Part shown: piece after piece, positions 16,863 through 25,452 of the stretch
How positions within the stretch are numbered: the stretch's first letter is position 1
Layout of the letters: each line of letters opens with the position of its first letter
Assembly (NCBI RefSeq): GCF_900108175.1
Contig: NZ_FNVO01000036.1
Span: 1-46,324, forward strand
DNA length: 46,324 nucleotides
Direction of reading: 5' to 3'
Origin: Thermomonospora echinospora
GTDB taxonomy: Bacteria; Actinomycetota; Actinomycetes; Streptosporangiales; Streptosporangiaceae
Notes under the pieces: generated by a model
Told to the model about the DNA's origin: nothing
The model's input: the letters and a program-made list of their open reading frames with translations, nothing else
The model's database searches: none
Translations under genes and position numbers: made by a program

Positions 16863-18077
16863 TTATCCCCGTACCCGTTCAAAGATCGCGGCGATGCCCT
16901 GGCCGCCGCCGATGCACAGCGTCTCCAGCCCGTAGCGGACCTCCCGCCGCTCCATCTCGTGCAGCAGCGTCGCCACGATCCGCGCTCCGGTGGCCCCGAC
17001 CGGGTGGCCGAGCGATATGCCCGAGCCGTTGACGTTGAGCCGCTCGAAGTCGCCGGGCGCCAGACCCCACTCCCTCGTCACCGCCAGCGCCTGGGCCGCG
17101 AACGCCTCGTTCAGCTCGATGAGGTCCATGTCGGCCAGCGTCAGGCCGGCGGCCTCCAGGGCCCTTCGCGTCGCCGGCACCGGCCCGATGCCCATGAGAT
17201 GGGGCGGGACCCCGGCGATCGCGGTGGATACCACGCGCGCCAGCGGCCGCAGCCCGTGCTCGGCGGCGAACTCGGGCGTCGTCACCAGGCAGGCGGCGGC
17301 GCCGTCGTTCTGGCCGCTGGCGTTGCCCGCCGTGACCGTCGCCTCGGCGTCCTGCCGGCCCATCACCGGACGGAGCGCGGCGAGCCCTTCGAGGGAGATG
17401 TCGCGGCGCGGGTGCTCGTCGGTGTCGACGACCACGTCACCCTTCCTCGTGCTCACCTTCACCGGGACGATCTCTTCGGTGAACGCCCCGCGGTCCTGGG
17501 CGTCCAGCGCGCGCCGGTGCGACCGGTAGGCCAGCTCGTCCTGCTCCTCGCGGCCGATCTTGTATTCGCGGCGCAGGTTCTCGGCCGTTTCGAGCATGCC
17601 GCCCGGCACGGGGTAGGACCTGCCGCCGGCCGTCGTCCGTCCGCGCGTCAGGGTGTCGGTCAGCGTGATGTCCCCCGCTCGCGAACCCCAGCGCGCGGTC
17701 AGGGAGTAGTGCGGTGCCTGCGACATGTTCTCCGCGCCCCCCGCGATGATCGCCTGGGCCGCGCCGGAGCGCACCATCGCGGCCGCGTACACCACGGCCT
17801 GCAGACCGGACCCGCAGCGCCGGTCGATCTGCACGCCGGGAACGGTGGTCGGCAGGCCGGCGTCGAGGGCGATGACCCGTCCGATCGCGGGCGCCTCGGC
17901 GGTGCCGTAACAGTGGCCGAACACGACGTCGTCGACGAGCGCGCCGTCCAGACCGCTGCGTTCCATCAGCGCCTGGACCACCGTCACGCCCAGCTCCTGG
18001 ACGGGGACCGTCCTCAGGGCACCGCCGAACCGGCCGATCGGGGTCCGTACCGGCCGGCAGATCACAGCCTCGTTCAT
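16863..18077 (-). CDS. Acetyl-CoA C-acyltransferase (thiolase)
   Basis: 404 residues from ATG 18077 (AAGGAG upstream). All catalytic elements of degradative thiolases are present: Cys88 in DRRCGSGLQA, NEAFAAQAL, His358 in GSGISLGHPVGATG and Cys388 in LCIGGGQGIA. It should cleave 3-oxoacyl-CoA with CoA, releasing acetyl- or propionyl-CoA, as the last step of beta-oxidation here. It resembles the FadA5/FadA6 group in length and motifs, but the substrate is not decidable. It has no operator of its own; it may be read through from the CoA-transferase gene 151 bp upstream on the same strand. That gap contains a degraded IS-like segment. Confidence 0.93.
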   Translation of the reverse strand: MNEAVICRPVRTPIGRFGGALRTVPVQELGVTVVQALMERSGLDGALVDDVVFGHCYGTAEAPAIGRVIALDAGLPTTVPGVQIDRRCGSGLQAVVYAAAMVRSGAAQAIIAGGAENMSQAPHYSLTARWGSRAGDITLTDTLTRGRTTAGGRSYPVPGGMLETAENLRREYKIGREEQDELAYRSHRRALDAQDRGAFTEEIVPVKVSTRKGDVVVDTDEHPRRDISLEGLAALRPVMGRQDAEATVTAGNASGQNDGAAACLVTTPEFAAEHGLRPLARVVSTAIAGVPPHLMGIGPVPATRRALEAAGLTLADMDLIELNEAFAAQALAVTREWGLAPGDFERLNVNGSGISLGHPVGATGARIVATLLHEMERREVRYGLETLCIGGGQGIAAIFERVRG

Positions 18078-18088
18078 CTGACTCCTTG

Positions 18089-18217
18089 AAGCGTGGAGAC
18101 CCCCGCCTTCAGGCAGGGGAGGAAACGCGGCACCATGCCGCAGGGAACATGTGTTCGATTCTTAACCGTGGGACCGATAGGATCCGAGGCGTGGCGCAGC
18201 TCGTGAAGCGGTGTGGC
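18089..18217. mobile_element. Possible IS200/IS605 (TnpB-type) end remnant
   Basis: The segment CCCCCGCCTTCAGGCAGGGG (18100-18119) followed by AGG resembles the conserved 3' hairpin of tnpB-linked right ends in actinobacteria, here with one unpaired A. Some 70 bp on, GTGGCGCAGCTCGTGAAGCG (18191) would encode MAQLVKR, like a tnpB start, then loses similarity. No transposase is present and the order is not that of an intact element. Recognition is from memory of the family. Confidence 0.35.
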
Positions 18218-18228
18218 TCGGGCGGCGT

Positions 18229-19449
18229 TCACACCGCGCCGGCTCGGCGGAGTTCGTCCTGCGCCTCGGGGGTGAAGCCCAGGTCCGTGAGGATCGCGGT
18301 GGTGTGCTCGCCGAGGCCGGGGACGTTCTCCAGCGGCGTGCGCCACGCGGGGGTGATGACGGGCGGGAGCAGCGAGGCCAGCGGACCCACCGGCGACCCG
18401 ACCTCCTGCCAGCGGTCGCGTGCGGTCAGCTGCGGATGGTCGACGACCTCGGTGACCCGGTGGAACTCGGCGTTGCCGATGCCGGCCGCGTCGGCGCGCG
18501 CGCAGATCTCGGCGAGGTCCAGTGTCGCGGTCCAAGCGGCGACGGCCTCGTCCAGCCTGGCGCGCTGCCCGCACCGCTGCGGCGTGGTGGCCAGGGACGG
18601 GTCGTCCGCCAGGTCGGGACGTTCGATGAGGTCGCGGGCCAGGCGCTGCCATTCGGCGTCGTTGGTCGTCCCGAGGACGACGGTGCGCCCGTCCTTGGTG
18701 GGATAGGCGTTGTATGGGGCCACGATGGGCGAGGACATGCCGATCGGCGGTCGCTCCCGGCCGGTGTAGCGGGCGTACAGGAGGGCGAAGCCGAGGAGGT
18801 CGGCCGCCGTGTCGAACATGCTCACCTGGAGGGCGGCGCCGGTGCCGGTGCGGGCGCGCCCGAGCAGCGCGGCCATGATGCCCGCCGCCGCCTGCATCGC
18901 GGTGCCGATGTCGGCGATGGGGATGCCGGGCTTGGCGGGGGCGTCCGCCTGTCCGGTGGCGGCGCAGGACCCGCTCTCGGCCTGGACGAGCAGGTCGTAG
19001 GCGCGGCGATGGTCGAGCGGCCCGCCCGTGCCATAGCCGGAGATGTCGACCGCCACCATCGACGGGTACCGCTCGGTCAGCGTCGCCGCGTCCAGCCCGA
19101 GGCGGCGGGCCGAACCGGGCGCGAGGTTCTGCACGACGACGTCGGCGCGCCGCAGCAGCCGATCGAGGACGGGGCGGGCCTCGGGCCGCTTGCAGTCCAG
19201 TGCCAGCGACCGCTTGTTGCGGTTGAGCCAGACGAAGTAGGTCGCCATGCCGTCGGCGGCGTCGTCGAACCAGCGGGTGAGGTCCCCGGAGCGTGGGTGC
19301 TCCACCTTGATGACCTCGGCGCCGAGATCGGCCAGCATCCGCGTGCAGTAGGGCGCCGAGACCGCCTGTTCGAAGCTCACCACGACGGTGCCGGTGAGGG
19401 GCGCTTCTGGGGTGGCGGCCGGGTCCTGGCCGCCGGACCGGTCGGGCAT
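18229..19449 (-). CDS. CaiB/BaiF-family (class III) CoA-transferase
   Basis: 406 residues from ATG 19449 (GGAGG five bases upstream); a longer frame would run through the promoter. It begins with the family's N-terminal Rossmann region (ADLGAEVIKVEHPRSGD), then NRNKRSLALD and the catalytic Asp at about residue 180 in GIPIADIGTAMQAAAG. Class III transferases move CoA between acyl-CoA and a free acid through an Asp-bound anhydride, activating a substrate without ATP. Operator copy 7 covers its promoter. It may offer an alternative to the three ligases, or recycle CoA from a terminal product. It may be co-transcribed with the thiolase. Confidence 0.9.
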   Translation of the reverse strand: MPDRSGGQDPAATPEAPLTGTVVVSFEQAVSAPYCTRMLADLGAEVIKVEHPRSGDLTRWFDDAADGMATYFVWLNRNKRSLALDCKRPEARPVLDRLLRRADVVVQNLAPGSARRLGLDAATLTERYPSMVAVDISGYGTGGPLDHRRAYDLLVQAESGSCAATGQADAPAKPGIPIADIGTAMQAAAGIMAALLGRARTGTGAALQVSMFDTAADLLGFALLYARYTGRERPPIGMSSPIVAPYNAYPTKDGRTVVLGTTNDAEWQRLARDLIERPDLADDPSLATTPQRCGQRARLDEAVAAWTATLDLAEICARADAAGIGNAEFHRVTEVVDHPQLTARDRWQEVGSPVGPLASLLPPVITPAWRTPLENVPGLGEHTTAILTDLGFTPEAQDELRRAGAV

Positions 19450-19500
19450 GGGGTCCTCCGGGCTGCGTGCTGCGGGGTACCGACGGACATTAGTATAACT

Positions 19501-19514
19501 CGACGTCAATATCG
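19501..19514. promoter_or_regulatory. TetR-type operator copy 7 (degenerate)
   Basis: CGACGTCAATATCG keeps the invariant GAC, T and TC positions but has four departures from the consensus. It lies 51 bp upstream of the leftward CoA-transferase ATG, next to a TATACT -10-like box on that strand (19497-19492). Confidence 0.6.
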
Positions 19515-19582
19515 ATCTGCTTCCACCTAGCTTAGGTGTGGACCTCCGGAGGATTGACCGGCGGGTCCAGTCGTTATAATTT

Positions 19583-19596
19583 CGACGTCTATGTCA
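19583..19596. promoter_or_regulatory. TetR-type operator copy 8 with consensus -10 box
   Basis: CGACGTCTATGTCA has two mismatches to the consensus. It follows a perfect TATAAT (19575-19580) by 2 bp. The likely ATG of the crotonase gene (19591) lies inside the operator, suggesting a leaderless transcript. Confidence 0.8.
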
Positions 19597-20460
19597 AGTT
19601 GTTCGAGTGGATCCGTCGCGACGGGCACCGCGCACCTGCTCGCCACCCGGGCCGGCGGCGTGCTGACCCTCACGCTCAACCGGCCTGAGGTCCGCAACGC
19701 GTTCTCTCGGGAGATGCTCGAAGCCCTGGCCGCGATGCTGGACTTCGCCGCGGGGGCGCGGGACATCCGAGTCGTGGTGCTCGCCGGGGCGGGCGGCACC
19801 TTCTGCGCCGGCGGTGACCTCACCAGGCTCGCGGCGGGGGAGAGCATCTTCGGCCCGGCGGACGCCCCGGCCGTGCGGCTGGCGGCTCAGAAAGCGCTCC
19901 AGCGCGCGACGGTCGTCCGGCTTCGCGAGCTGGACAAGCCGTCCATCGCGCTGATCGAAGGGGCGGCCGTCGGCGCCGGTCTCGGCCTCGCCCTCGCCTG
20001 CGACCTGCGCTACGCGGGCGCGTCCGCGATGCTGCGCACGGGGTTCGGCAGGCTCGGGCTGGCGGGCGACTTCGGCTGCACCTGGTCGCTGAACCGGCTG
20101 GTCGGCGCCTCCCGGGCACTGGAACTGCTGTACCTCTCACCGCCGCTGACCGCCGCCCGCGCCCAGGAACTCGGCCTGGTGACCGAGACCGTGCCCGACG
20201 AGCGGCTCGGCACGCACGTCTCCGAGCTCGCCGAGCGCCTGACCGCCGTCCCCCCGGACGCGGTGAAGGCCATGAAGCGGCATGTGGCCCGCGCCCACGA
20301 CCACGACCTCGCATCCTGCGCGGACGCCGAAGCCGAGTGGCACGTCCGGCTCCTGGAGTCCGGCGCCCACCGGGCGGCCGTCCGCGCGATCACCCGCGGC
20401 CGCGTCCGTGCCGCGGGCACCCTCGCCACCCCCGAGAACTCAGGAGCCAAGCAATCATGA
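19591..20460 (+). CDS. Enoyl-CoA hydratase/isomerase (crotonase family)
   Basis: 289 residues from ATG 19591; no later in-frame start precedes the conserved strand LTLTLNRPEVRNAFS. Oxyanion motifs are FCAGGDLTRL (about 71-80) and EGAAVGAGLGLALACDLRYA. The active-site loop GRLGLAGDFGCTWSLNRL has Gly at the first acid position and Asp at the second, as in PaaG-type isomerases rather than classical hydratases, so isomerase activity is possible. It is the first gene of an operon of crotonase, SDR, acyl-CoA dehydrogenase and LLM oxidoreductase, with an ATGA overlap to the SDR. The start lies within operator copy 8 and close to the predicted transcription start. Confidence 0.87.
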   Translation: MSSCSSGSVATGTAHLLATRAGGVLTLTLNRPEVRNAFSREMLEALAAMLDFAAGARDIRVVVLAGAGGTFCAGGDLTRLAAGESIFGPADAPAVRLAAQKALQRATVVRLRELDKPSIALIEGAAVGAGLGLALACDLRYAGASAMLRTGFGRLGLAGDFGCTWSLNRLVGASRALELLYLSPPLTAARAQELGLVTETVPDERLGTHVSELAERLTAVPPDAVKAMKRHVARAHDHDLASCADAEAEWHVRLLESGAHRAAVRAITRGRVRAAGTLATPENSGAKQS

Positions 20461-21221
20461 CGAACCTGGACGGCCGCGTTGCCCTGGTGACGGGCGCGGC
20501 CCGCGGCATCGGAGCGGAGATCGCCCGTACCTACGCCCGCGCTGGAGCCCGGGTCGGCGTCCTCGACCTCACGGAGGACCTGACCCGGCAGACCGTGGCC
20601 GCGATCGCGGACGCGGGTGGGCAGGCCATCGGCCTCGGCGCCGACGTCGCCGACGCCGGGCAGGTCGAGCAGGCGGTGCAGCGGCTCGTCCAGGAGTTCG
20701 GCGGGCTCGACATCGTCGTCAACAACGCCGGCGTCACCCGGGACAACCTGCTGTTCAAGATGACCGAGGACGACTGGGACACCGTGATGAACGTCCATAT
20801 GCGCGGCGTGTTCCTGGTCACCCGGGCCGCGCAGCGGATCATGGTCGAGCGGCGGTACGGGCGGGTCATCAACATCTCCTCGACCTCGGCCCTGGGCAAT
20901 CGCGGCCAGGCGAACTACTCGGCGGCCAAGGCCGGCATCCAGGGCTTCACCCGGACGACCGCCATCGAACTCGGGCCGTTCGGCATCACCGTCAACTCGA
21001 TCGGCCCCGGCTATGTCGACACGGAGATGACCCGGGCGACGGCCGAGCGCCTCGGCGTCCCGGTGGACCGACGCCTGGCCGAGGTCGCGGCCACGCTGCC
21101 GATGCGGCGCGTCGGGAGGCCCGCCGACATCGCCAACGCCGCTCTGTTCCTGGCCGCGGACGAGTCGGGATTCGTGACAGGCCAGGTGCTGTACGTCGAC
21201 GGCGGACGCTCGGTGCGCTGA
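20457..21221 (+). CDS. SDR-family 3-oxoacyl/3-hydroxyacyl dehydrogenase (FabG-like)
   Basis: 254 residues from ATG 20457 (AGGAG upstream, 4-nt overlap with the crotonase stop). Classical SDR motifs are TGAARGIG at 12-19 for NAD(P) binding, NNAG near 89-92, the catalytic Ser in NISSTSA and Tyr154/Lys158 in YSAAK. The C-terminal YVDGGRSVR closes the fold. As the only SDR in the block, beside a crotonase and a dehydrogenase, it probably oxidises a 3-hydroxyacyl-CoA (or a ring hydroxyl) to the ketone ahead of thiolysis. FabG-type biosynthesis is less likely given the context. Confidence 0.92.
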   Translation: MTNLDGRVALVTGAARGIGAEIARTYARAGARVGVLDLTEDLTRQTVAAIADAGGQAIGLGADVADAGQVEQAVQRLVQEFGGLDIVVNNAGVTRDNLLFKMTEDDWDTVMNVHMRGVFLVTRAAQRIMVERRYGRVINISSTSALGNRGQANYSAAKAGIQGFTRTTAIELGPFGITVNSIGPGYVDTEMTRATAERLGVPVDRRLAEVAATLPMRRVGRPADIANAALFLAADESGFVTGQVLYVDGGRSVR

Positions 21222-21249
21222 CCCCGGAAGACCGATCGAGGAGCTTGCG

Positions 21250-22446
21250 ATGACCCAGAACCCTGCACCGGACGCCAACACCGCCGCCGATGAGACGCTG
21301 ACCGACGAGGAACTGCGCGCGGCCGTCCGGGAGCTGGCCGAGCGGTTCGACGACGCCTACTGGGCCGAGGTCGACCAGGAGACCAGGTTCCCCTGGGAGT
21401 TCTACAACGCGTTCGCCGAGGCCGGCTGGCTCGGCATCGCGATCCCGCGCGAGTACGGCGGCGCGGGCATGGGCATCTCGGCGGCCGCGTCGATGATGTA
21501 CGAGATCGCCGCGTCGGGGGCGGGCATGAACGGCTGCAGCCCGTTCCATCTGACGATCTTCGGCCTCAACCTGGTGGCGCGGCACGGCGGCGACCGCCTG
21601 TGCCGTGAGCTGCTCCCCGCCGCCGCCACCGGTGACCTGCACGTCTGCTTCGCCATCACCGAACCCGACGCCGGCTCGGACACCAGCCGCATCCGCACCT
21701 TCGCCCGCCGGGACGGCTCCGACTACGTGATCAACGGCCGGAAGGTCTGGATCACCAAGGCGGCGCAGTCGCAGAAGGCGGTGCTGCTGGCGCGCACCGG
21801 CGAGCCCCGCGAGGGCGGGCGGCCGACGGACGGGTTGTCGATGTTCGTGGTCGATCTGACCGGTGGCGAGGTCGAGATGCGGGCGATCCCGAAGATGGGC
21901 CGCAACGCCGTCTCCTCCTACGAGTTGTTCATGGACGACTTCCGCGTCCCCGGATCGGCCCTGGTCGGGGAGGAAGGGCGCGGGTTCACCTACCTTCTGG
22001 ACGGCATCAACCCCGAGCGGATCCTGCTCGCGCACGAGTCGCTGGGCATCGGACGTGCGGCGCTGCGCCGGGCGGTCCGGTACGCGGGGGAGCGGGTGGT
22101 GTTCGGCCGTCCGATCGGCCAGAACCAGGGGATCGCCTTCCCGCTCGCCGAGGCGTCGATGCGCCTGGACGCGGCGGAACTGGCCGCGCGGCACGCCGCC
22201 GCCCGTTACGACAGCGGGGAACCGTGCGGCAAGGAGGCGAACACGGCGAAGTACCTGTGCGCCGATGCCGCCTTCGCCGCGGCTGACGCCGCCGTCCAGA
22301 CGCACGGCGGATTCGGATACGCACGCGAGTACCACGTCGAGCGTTACTTCCGGGAATCCCGCCTGATGCGCATCGCGCCGGTCAGTCAGGAGATGGTGCT
22401 GAACTACATCAGCGAGCACGTCCTCGGCCTGCCGAAGTCGTACTGA
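21250..22446 (+). CDS. Acyl-CoA dehydrogenase (single, atypical C-terminal motif)
   Basis: 398 residues from ATG 21250 (GAGGAG upstream). It has CFAITEPDAGSDTSRI near residue 140, KVWITKAAQSQKAVLLARTG, and ERVVFGRPIGQNQGIAFPLAE in the C-terminal domain. The terminal helix reads ESRLMRIAPVSQEMVLNY, so the IYEG position of MCAD-type enzymes is RIAP. The catalytic base must therefore be elsewhere, as in other FadE subfamilies with this ending. There is no adjacent partner, so it is probably homomeric. Third gene of the operon from 19591, where enoyl-CoA hydration and 3-hydroxy oxidation are also encoded. Confidence 0.88.
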   Translation: MTQNPAPDANTAADETLTDEELRAAVRELAERFDDAYWAEVDQETRFPWEFYNAFAEAGWLGIAIPREYGGAGMGISAAASMMYEIAASGAGMNGCSPFHLTIFGLNLVARHGGDRLCRELLPAAATGDLHVCFAITEPDAGSDTSRIRTFARRDGSDYVINGRKVWITKAAQSQKAVLLARTGEPREGGRPTDGLSMFVVDLTGGEVEMRAIPKMGRNAVSSYELFMDDFRVPGSALVGEEGRGFTYLLDGINPERILLAHESLGIGRAALRRAVRYAGERVVFGRPIGQNQGIAFPLAEASMRLDAAELAARHAAARYDSGEPCGKEANTAKYLCADAAFAAADAAVQTHGGFGYAREYHVERYFRESRLMRIAPVSQEMVLNYISEHVLGLPKSY

Positions 22447-22463
22447 ACAGGACGGGGAGACGT

Positions 22464-23336
22464 ATGCGCATCGCTGTTCATTCGGGCGTCACCATGCGCG
22501 GAAGGGTAGAGGGCGTCGTCGGTGAAGTGCGCAAGGTCGCCGAGTACGGCCTTGCCGGCTACTGGGCGCCGATGCTCACCGGCCATGACACGCTCACCAC
22601 GTTCGCCATCGCCGGACGCGAGGTGCCGGGGGTCGAGCTGGGAACGGCCGTCGTGCCGATGCCCCTGCGCCCGCCCTTCGCTCTCGCGCAGCAGGTGGCG
22701 ACCGTCCAGGAGGTCCTCGGCGGACGGCTGGCTCTCGGCATCGGCCCGTCCCATGAGGCCCTGGTCAGAGACGCCTTTGGGCTGGAGTGGACGCCGCCCA
22801 TCGCGGCCACGCGCCGCTACGTGGAGCAGTTGCAGGCCGTCATGACCGGCCGGGACGGACGTGGGGTCGCCATCGGCGGCGATCCGACGCCGATCCTGCT
22901 GGGAGCGGTCAACCCGGCGATGGCGCGGCTGGCCGCACAGGTCGCCGCCGGCGTCGTCACCTGGGCCGCGGGGCCGCGCACCATCACCGAGGTGATCCGT
23001 CCCGCCCTGCGCGACCGCCCGGCCGAGGAGCCGTTCCGGATCGTGGCCGCCCTGCCGGTGTGCGTGACCGACGACGTCGCGAGCGCCCGCGAGCACATCC
23101 ACCGCCGGCTCGGGGCCAACGACCGGTTCCCCTCCTATCAGAAGGTGCTGCGCCGGGAGGGCGTGGACGGTGTGGCCCGGCTGGCGATCGTGGGTTCGCC
23201 GGACGAGGTCGCCCGGCGTCTGGACGCGTTCGCCGACAGCGGTGTCACGGACTTCGCCGCGCACCCGCTGGCCGAGAATGATGTCGATGCAGAACGCACG
23301 TGGGAGTTCCTGGCCGCCCGTGCGGCGGCACGCTGA
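22464..23336 (+). CDS. LLM-class flavin/F420-dependent oxidoreductase
   Basis: 290 residues from ATG 22464 with GGGGAG upstream. It is a luciferase-like monooxygenase-fold (TIM barrel) protein: KVAEYGLAGYWAPMLTGHD, GVELGTAVVPMPLRPPFALA, VQEVLGGRLALGIGPSHE and, near the end, IVGSPDEVARRLDAFADSGV. In actinobacteria many of this group use F420 rather than FMN; the cofactor is not decidable here. It is the last gene of the 19591 operon under operator copy 8, the only LLM protein of the window inside the regulon, and could carry out an oxidation or reduction of the acyl chain or ring. Confidence 0.87.
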   Translation: MRIAVHSGVTMRGRVEGVVGEVRKVAEYGLAGYWAPMLTGHDTLTTFAIAGREVPGVELGTAVVPMPLRPPFALAQQVATVQEVLGGRLALGIGPSHEALVRDAFGLEWTPPIAATRRYVEQLQAVMTGRDGRGVAIGGDPTPILLGAVNPAMARLAAQVAAGVVTWAAGPRTITEVIRPALRDRPAEEPFRIVAALPVCVTDDVASAREHIHRRLGANDRFPSYQKVLRREGVDGVARLAIVGSPDEVARRLDAFADSGVTDFAAHPLAENDVDAERTWEFLAARAAAR

Positions 23337-23342
23337 GTAGCA

Positions 23343-23380
23343 GGTCCAGGCGGTTTTTCCGCATTGACGTGTCCTGGACC
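23343..23380. terminator. Inverted repeat downstream of the LLM gene
   Basis: GGTCCAGG (23343-23350) pairs with CCTGGACC (23373-23380), with a small CGGTTTTTCCG hairpin inside the loop. It could terminate the preceding operon, but it also spans the -35 box of the next promoter, so it may be regulatory. Confidence 0.35.
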
Positions 23381-23391
23381 ACACCTATATT
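23364..23391 (+). promoter_or_regulatory. Sigma-70-type promoter of ABC importer A
   Basis: TTGACG (23364-23369), a 16-bp spacer and TATATT (23386-23391) form a good vegetative promoter. Operator copy 9 begins 1 bp after the -10 box, so a bound repressor would cover the start point. Confidence 0.8.
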
Positions 23392-23392
23392 G

Positions 23393-23406
23393 TGACGTCG
23401 AAGTCA
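23393..23406. promoter_or_regulatory. TetR-type operator copy 9
   Basis: TGACGTCGAAGTCA is a full consensus match, identical to copy 5. It lies immediately downstream of the TATATT -10 box and 70 bp before the first permease gene of importer A. Confidence 0.9.
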
Positions 23407-23476
23407 ATTTTCGTCCCGCAGCTCGGGGAGGGCGAGGCCATGCCTGCGCCCTCCCGGCGGAGAAGGGAGCGACGGC

Positions 23477-24349
23477 GTGAGCGTTGTCGCCCAGGCTGTC
23501 GTGGGCACCATCGTGACCGGGTCCGTCTACGGCCTGGTCGGAGTCGGATTCGCGCTGCTGTTCCGTGCCTCGAAGGTCCTGAGCTTCGCGCAGGGCGGCT
23601 TCATGCTGCTCGGCGCGTTCGTCTTCTACTCGCTGGTGACCGGCGGGCGGCCGTTCCTGCCCGCGGTGCTCGTCACCATGATCACCGTGGCCGCCTTCAG
23701 CGCGGTGGTCTATGTGCTGATCTTCGCCCGGGTCGCCGCCCGGGAGGCGTTCGCCACCTCGGTCGCCACGATCGGGCTGGCCGGCGTCCTGCAGGCGGCC
23801 GTGGGGATCAGGTACGGGACCGCGCCGCTCAGCCTGCCCGACGTGGTATCAACCCGCGCGTTCCGGATCCTGGGAGCGGTGGTGCAGGTCGCCGACATCG
23901 TGGCGGTCGTGATGGCCGTGACCGTCGTGGCGGCCCTGGTGCTGATCCTGCGCCACTCCCAGATCGGTCTGCGCATGAACGCGGTGGCCGACAACGCCAC
24001 GCTGGCGGTGCACCTCGGCATCAGCTCGGCCCGGATCGCCACCGTGGCCTGGGCGCTGGCCGGGGGGACGGCCGCGCTGGCCGGCATCGCCTTCAGCCTG
24101 CGGTCCGCGGTCGACCCGGTCGGGGTCGCCAACATCGGGCTGCTGGCGTTCCCGGCCATCATCCTCGGCGGCCTCGGCTCGGTCGGCGGCGCGCTCGCCG
24201 GCGGGCTGCTGCTCGCCGGCATCCAGAACGCGGTGCGGATCGGCATCGGAGCCGGCTGGGTCGACTTCGTCTCCTTCGCCCTCATGCTCGGGTTCCTGTT
24301 CTTTCGCCCGTCCGGGCTGTTCGGCAAGGCGGAGGTCGTACGGCTGTGA
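23477..24349 (+). CDS. ABC importer A, LivH-type permease
   Basis: 290 residues from GTG 23477 (AGGGAG upstream). It is a multi-spanning membrane protein with the LivH hallmarks GSVYGLVGVGFALLFRASKV at the N-terminus, FAQGGFMLLGAF, and the coupling region LRMNAVADNATLAVHLGIS that contacts the ATPase, followed by IILGGLGSVGGALAGGLLL. It forms the membrane channel with the LivM-type protein encoded next, whose GTG overlaps its stop (GTGA). Members of this HAAT family import branched amino acids but also amides, aromatic acids and other carboxylates. Inclusion in the regulon suggests the imported solute is the catabolic substrate. Confidence 0.92.
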   Translation: MSVVAQAVVGTIVTGSVYGLVGVGFALLFRASKVLSFAQGGFMLLGAFVFYSLVTGGRPFLPAVLVTMITVAAFSAVVYVLIFARVAAREAFATSVATIGLAGVLQAAVGIRYGTAPLSLPDVVSTRAFRILGAVVQVADIVAVVMAVTVVAALVLILRHSQIGLRMNAVADNATLAVHLGISSARIATVAWALAGGTAALAGIAFSLRSAVDPVGVANIGLLAFPAIILGGLGSVGGALAGGLLLAGIQNAVRIGIGAGWVDFVSFALMLGFLFFRPSGLFGKAEVVRL

Positions 24350-25452
24350 CCACCGATGCCATCAAGGACCGGACAGGCGCGGGAGTGCTGGGCCGCACGC
24401 TCGGCCGGATGCTCGGGCGGCAGGGCAGCGGGACCCAGTTCGTGATGGGCGCCGGGCTGCTGGCCGCCGCGCTGTGGGCGCTCAACGGCGGCCCCTTCCT
24501 CAACCTCGTGGGCCAGTCCTGCGCCGTCTACGCCGTCGCGGCGATCGGGCAGTCCGTGCTCATCGGCAGCGCCGGTCAGATCGCACTCAGCGGCGCCGCC
24601 TTCATGGCCATCGGCGCCTTCGTCACCGGAAGCCTCGCCGGCACGCCGCTGGAGACCTTCCCCTTCCCGCTGCTGATCTGCGCGGTGGTGGGCTGGCTGG
24701 TCGGTCTGCTGTCCGGGCTGCCCGGCCTGCGGTTCCGCGGGCTGTACCTGCTGCTGTCAAGCCTCGCGCTGCAGTTCATGGTGACGGCGGTGACCAAGAA
24801 CTACCAGTCGGCCCGCCACCCGGCCGGGCTGGAGGTGCCGCCCCTGCACATCGGCCCGCTGGACGTCTCCACCGGTCAGTCGTTCTACATCGTGCTGATC
24901 ACTCTCCTGGCGACCGTGTACCTCGTCGTCGCGCTCGTCGAGCGGACGGGGGTGGGCCTGGCGTGGCGGGCGATCCGCGAGAGCGAGGAGGCGGCCGCGG
25001 TCAGCGGCGTCGACGCCGTCCGCTGGAAGCTGTACGCCTTCGCCATGAGCGGGGCGATCACCGCGGTCGCCGGCTGCCTGATGGCCTACCTCGTCGGGCG
25101 GGCGGACTACGAGACCTACAACCTCAACCTGTCGATCGCACTGATCACGATGATCTACATCGGCGGCATCCGCTCCCGGCTGGGCGCCCTGACGGGGGCG
25201 GTCATCATCACCGCGCTGCCGTACATCCTGCAACTGCGGCTGCCGGGATGGCTGGCCGGGCTCGGGATCGACGCGAACTGGTACACCGAGAACCAGAGCA
25301 TCGCGAACGCCGGCCTGTTCAACCTGCTCTTCCTGCTCGTCGTGCTCTTCGAGCCCGAGGGCGTCCAGGGGCTGCTCGGCAAGGCGGAGCGGCTGCTGCG
25401 GCGCACCCTCAGTGGACGACGCACCGGACGAACGACGGAGTCGCCGGCATGA
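24346..25452 (+). CDS. ABC importer A, LivM-type permease
   Basis: 368 residues from GTG 24346, overlapping the LivH stop by 4 nt with GGAGG upstream; a longer frame from 23392 runs antisense to sense and is ignored. LivM hallmarks are YAVAAIGQSVLIGSAGQIAL, LPGLRFRGLYLLLSSLALQF, the coupling segment AWRAIRESEEAAAVSGVD and IYIGGIRSRLGALTGA. About eight to ten membrane spans are visible. It pairs with the LivH protein. Its stop overlaps the next ATG (ATGA), so the whole importer is translationally coupled. Confidence 0.92.
   Translation: MTTDAIKDRTGAGVLGRTLGRMLGRQGSGTQFVMGAGLLAAALWALNGGPFLNLVGQSCAVYAVAAIGQSVLIGSAGQIALSGAAFMAIGAFVTGSLAGTPLETFPFPLLICAVVGWLVGLLSGLPGLRFRGLYLLLSSLALQFMVTAVTKNYQSARHPAGLEVPPLHIGPLDVSTGQSFYIVLITLLATVYLVVALVERTGVGLAWRAIRESEEAAAVSGVDAVRWKLYAFAMSGAITAVAGCLMAYLVGRADYETYNLNLSIALITMIYIGGIRSRLGALTGAVIITALPYILQLRLPGWLAGLGIDANWYTENQSIANAGLFNLLFLLVVLFEPEGVQGLLGKAERLLRRTLSGRRTGRTTESPA

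Noticed and set aside
23392-24345. Upstream extension of the LivM frame
   Set aside because: This part is an out-of-frame shadow of LivH; the true start is GTG 24346 with a GTGA overlap and GGAGG upstream.
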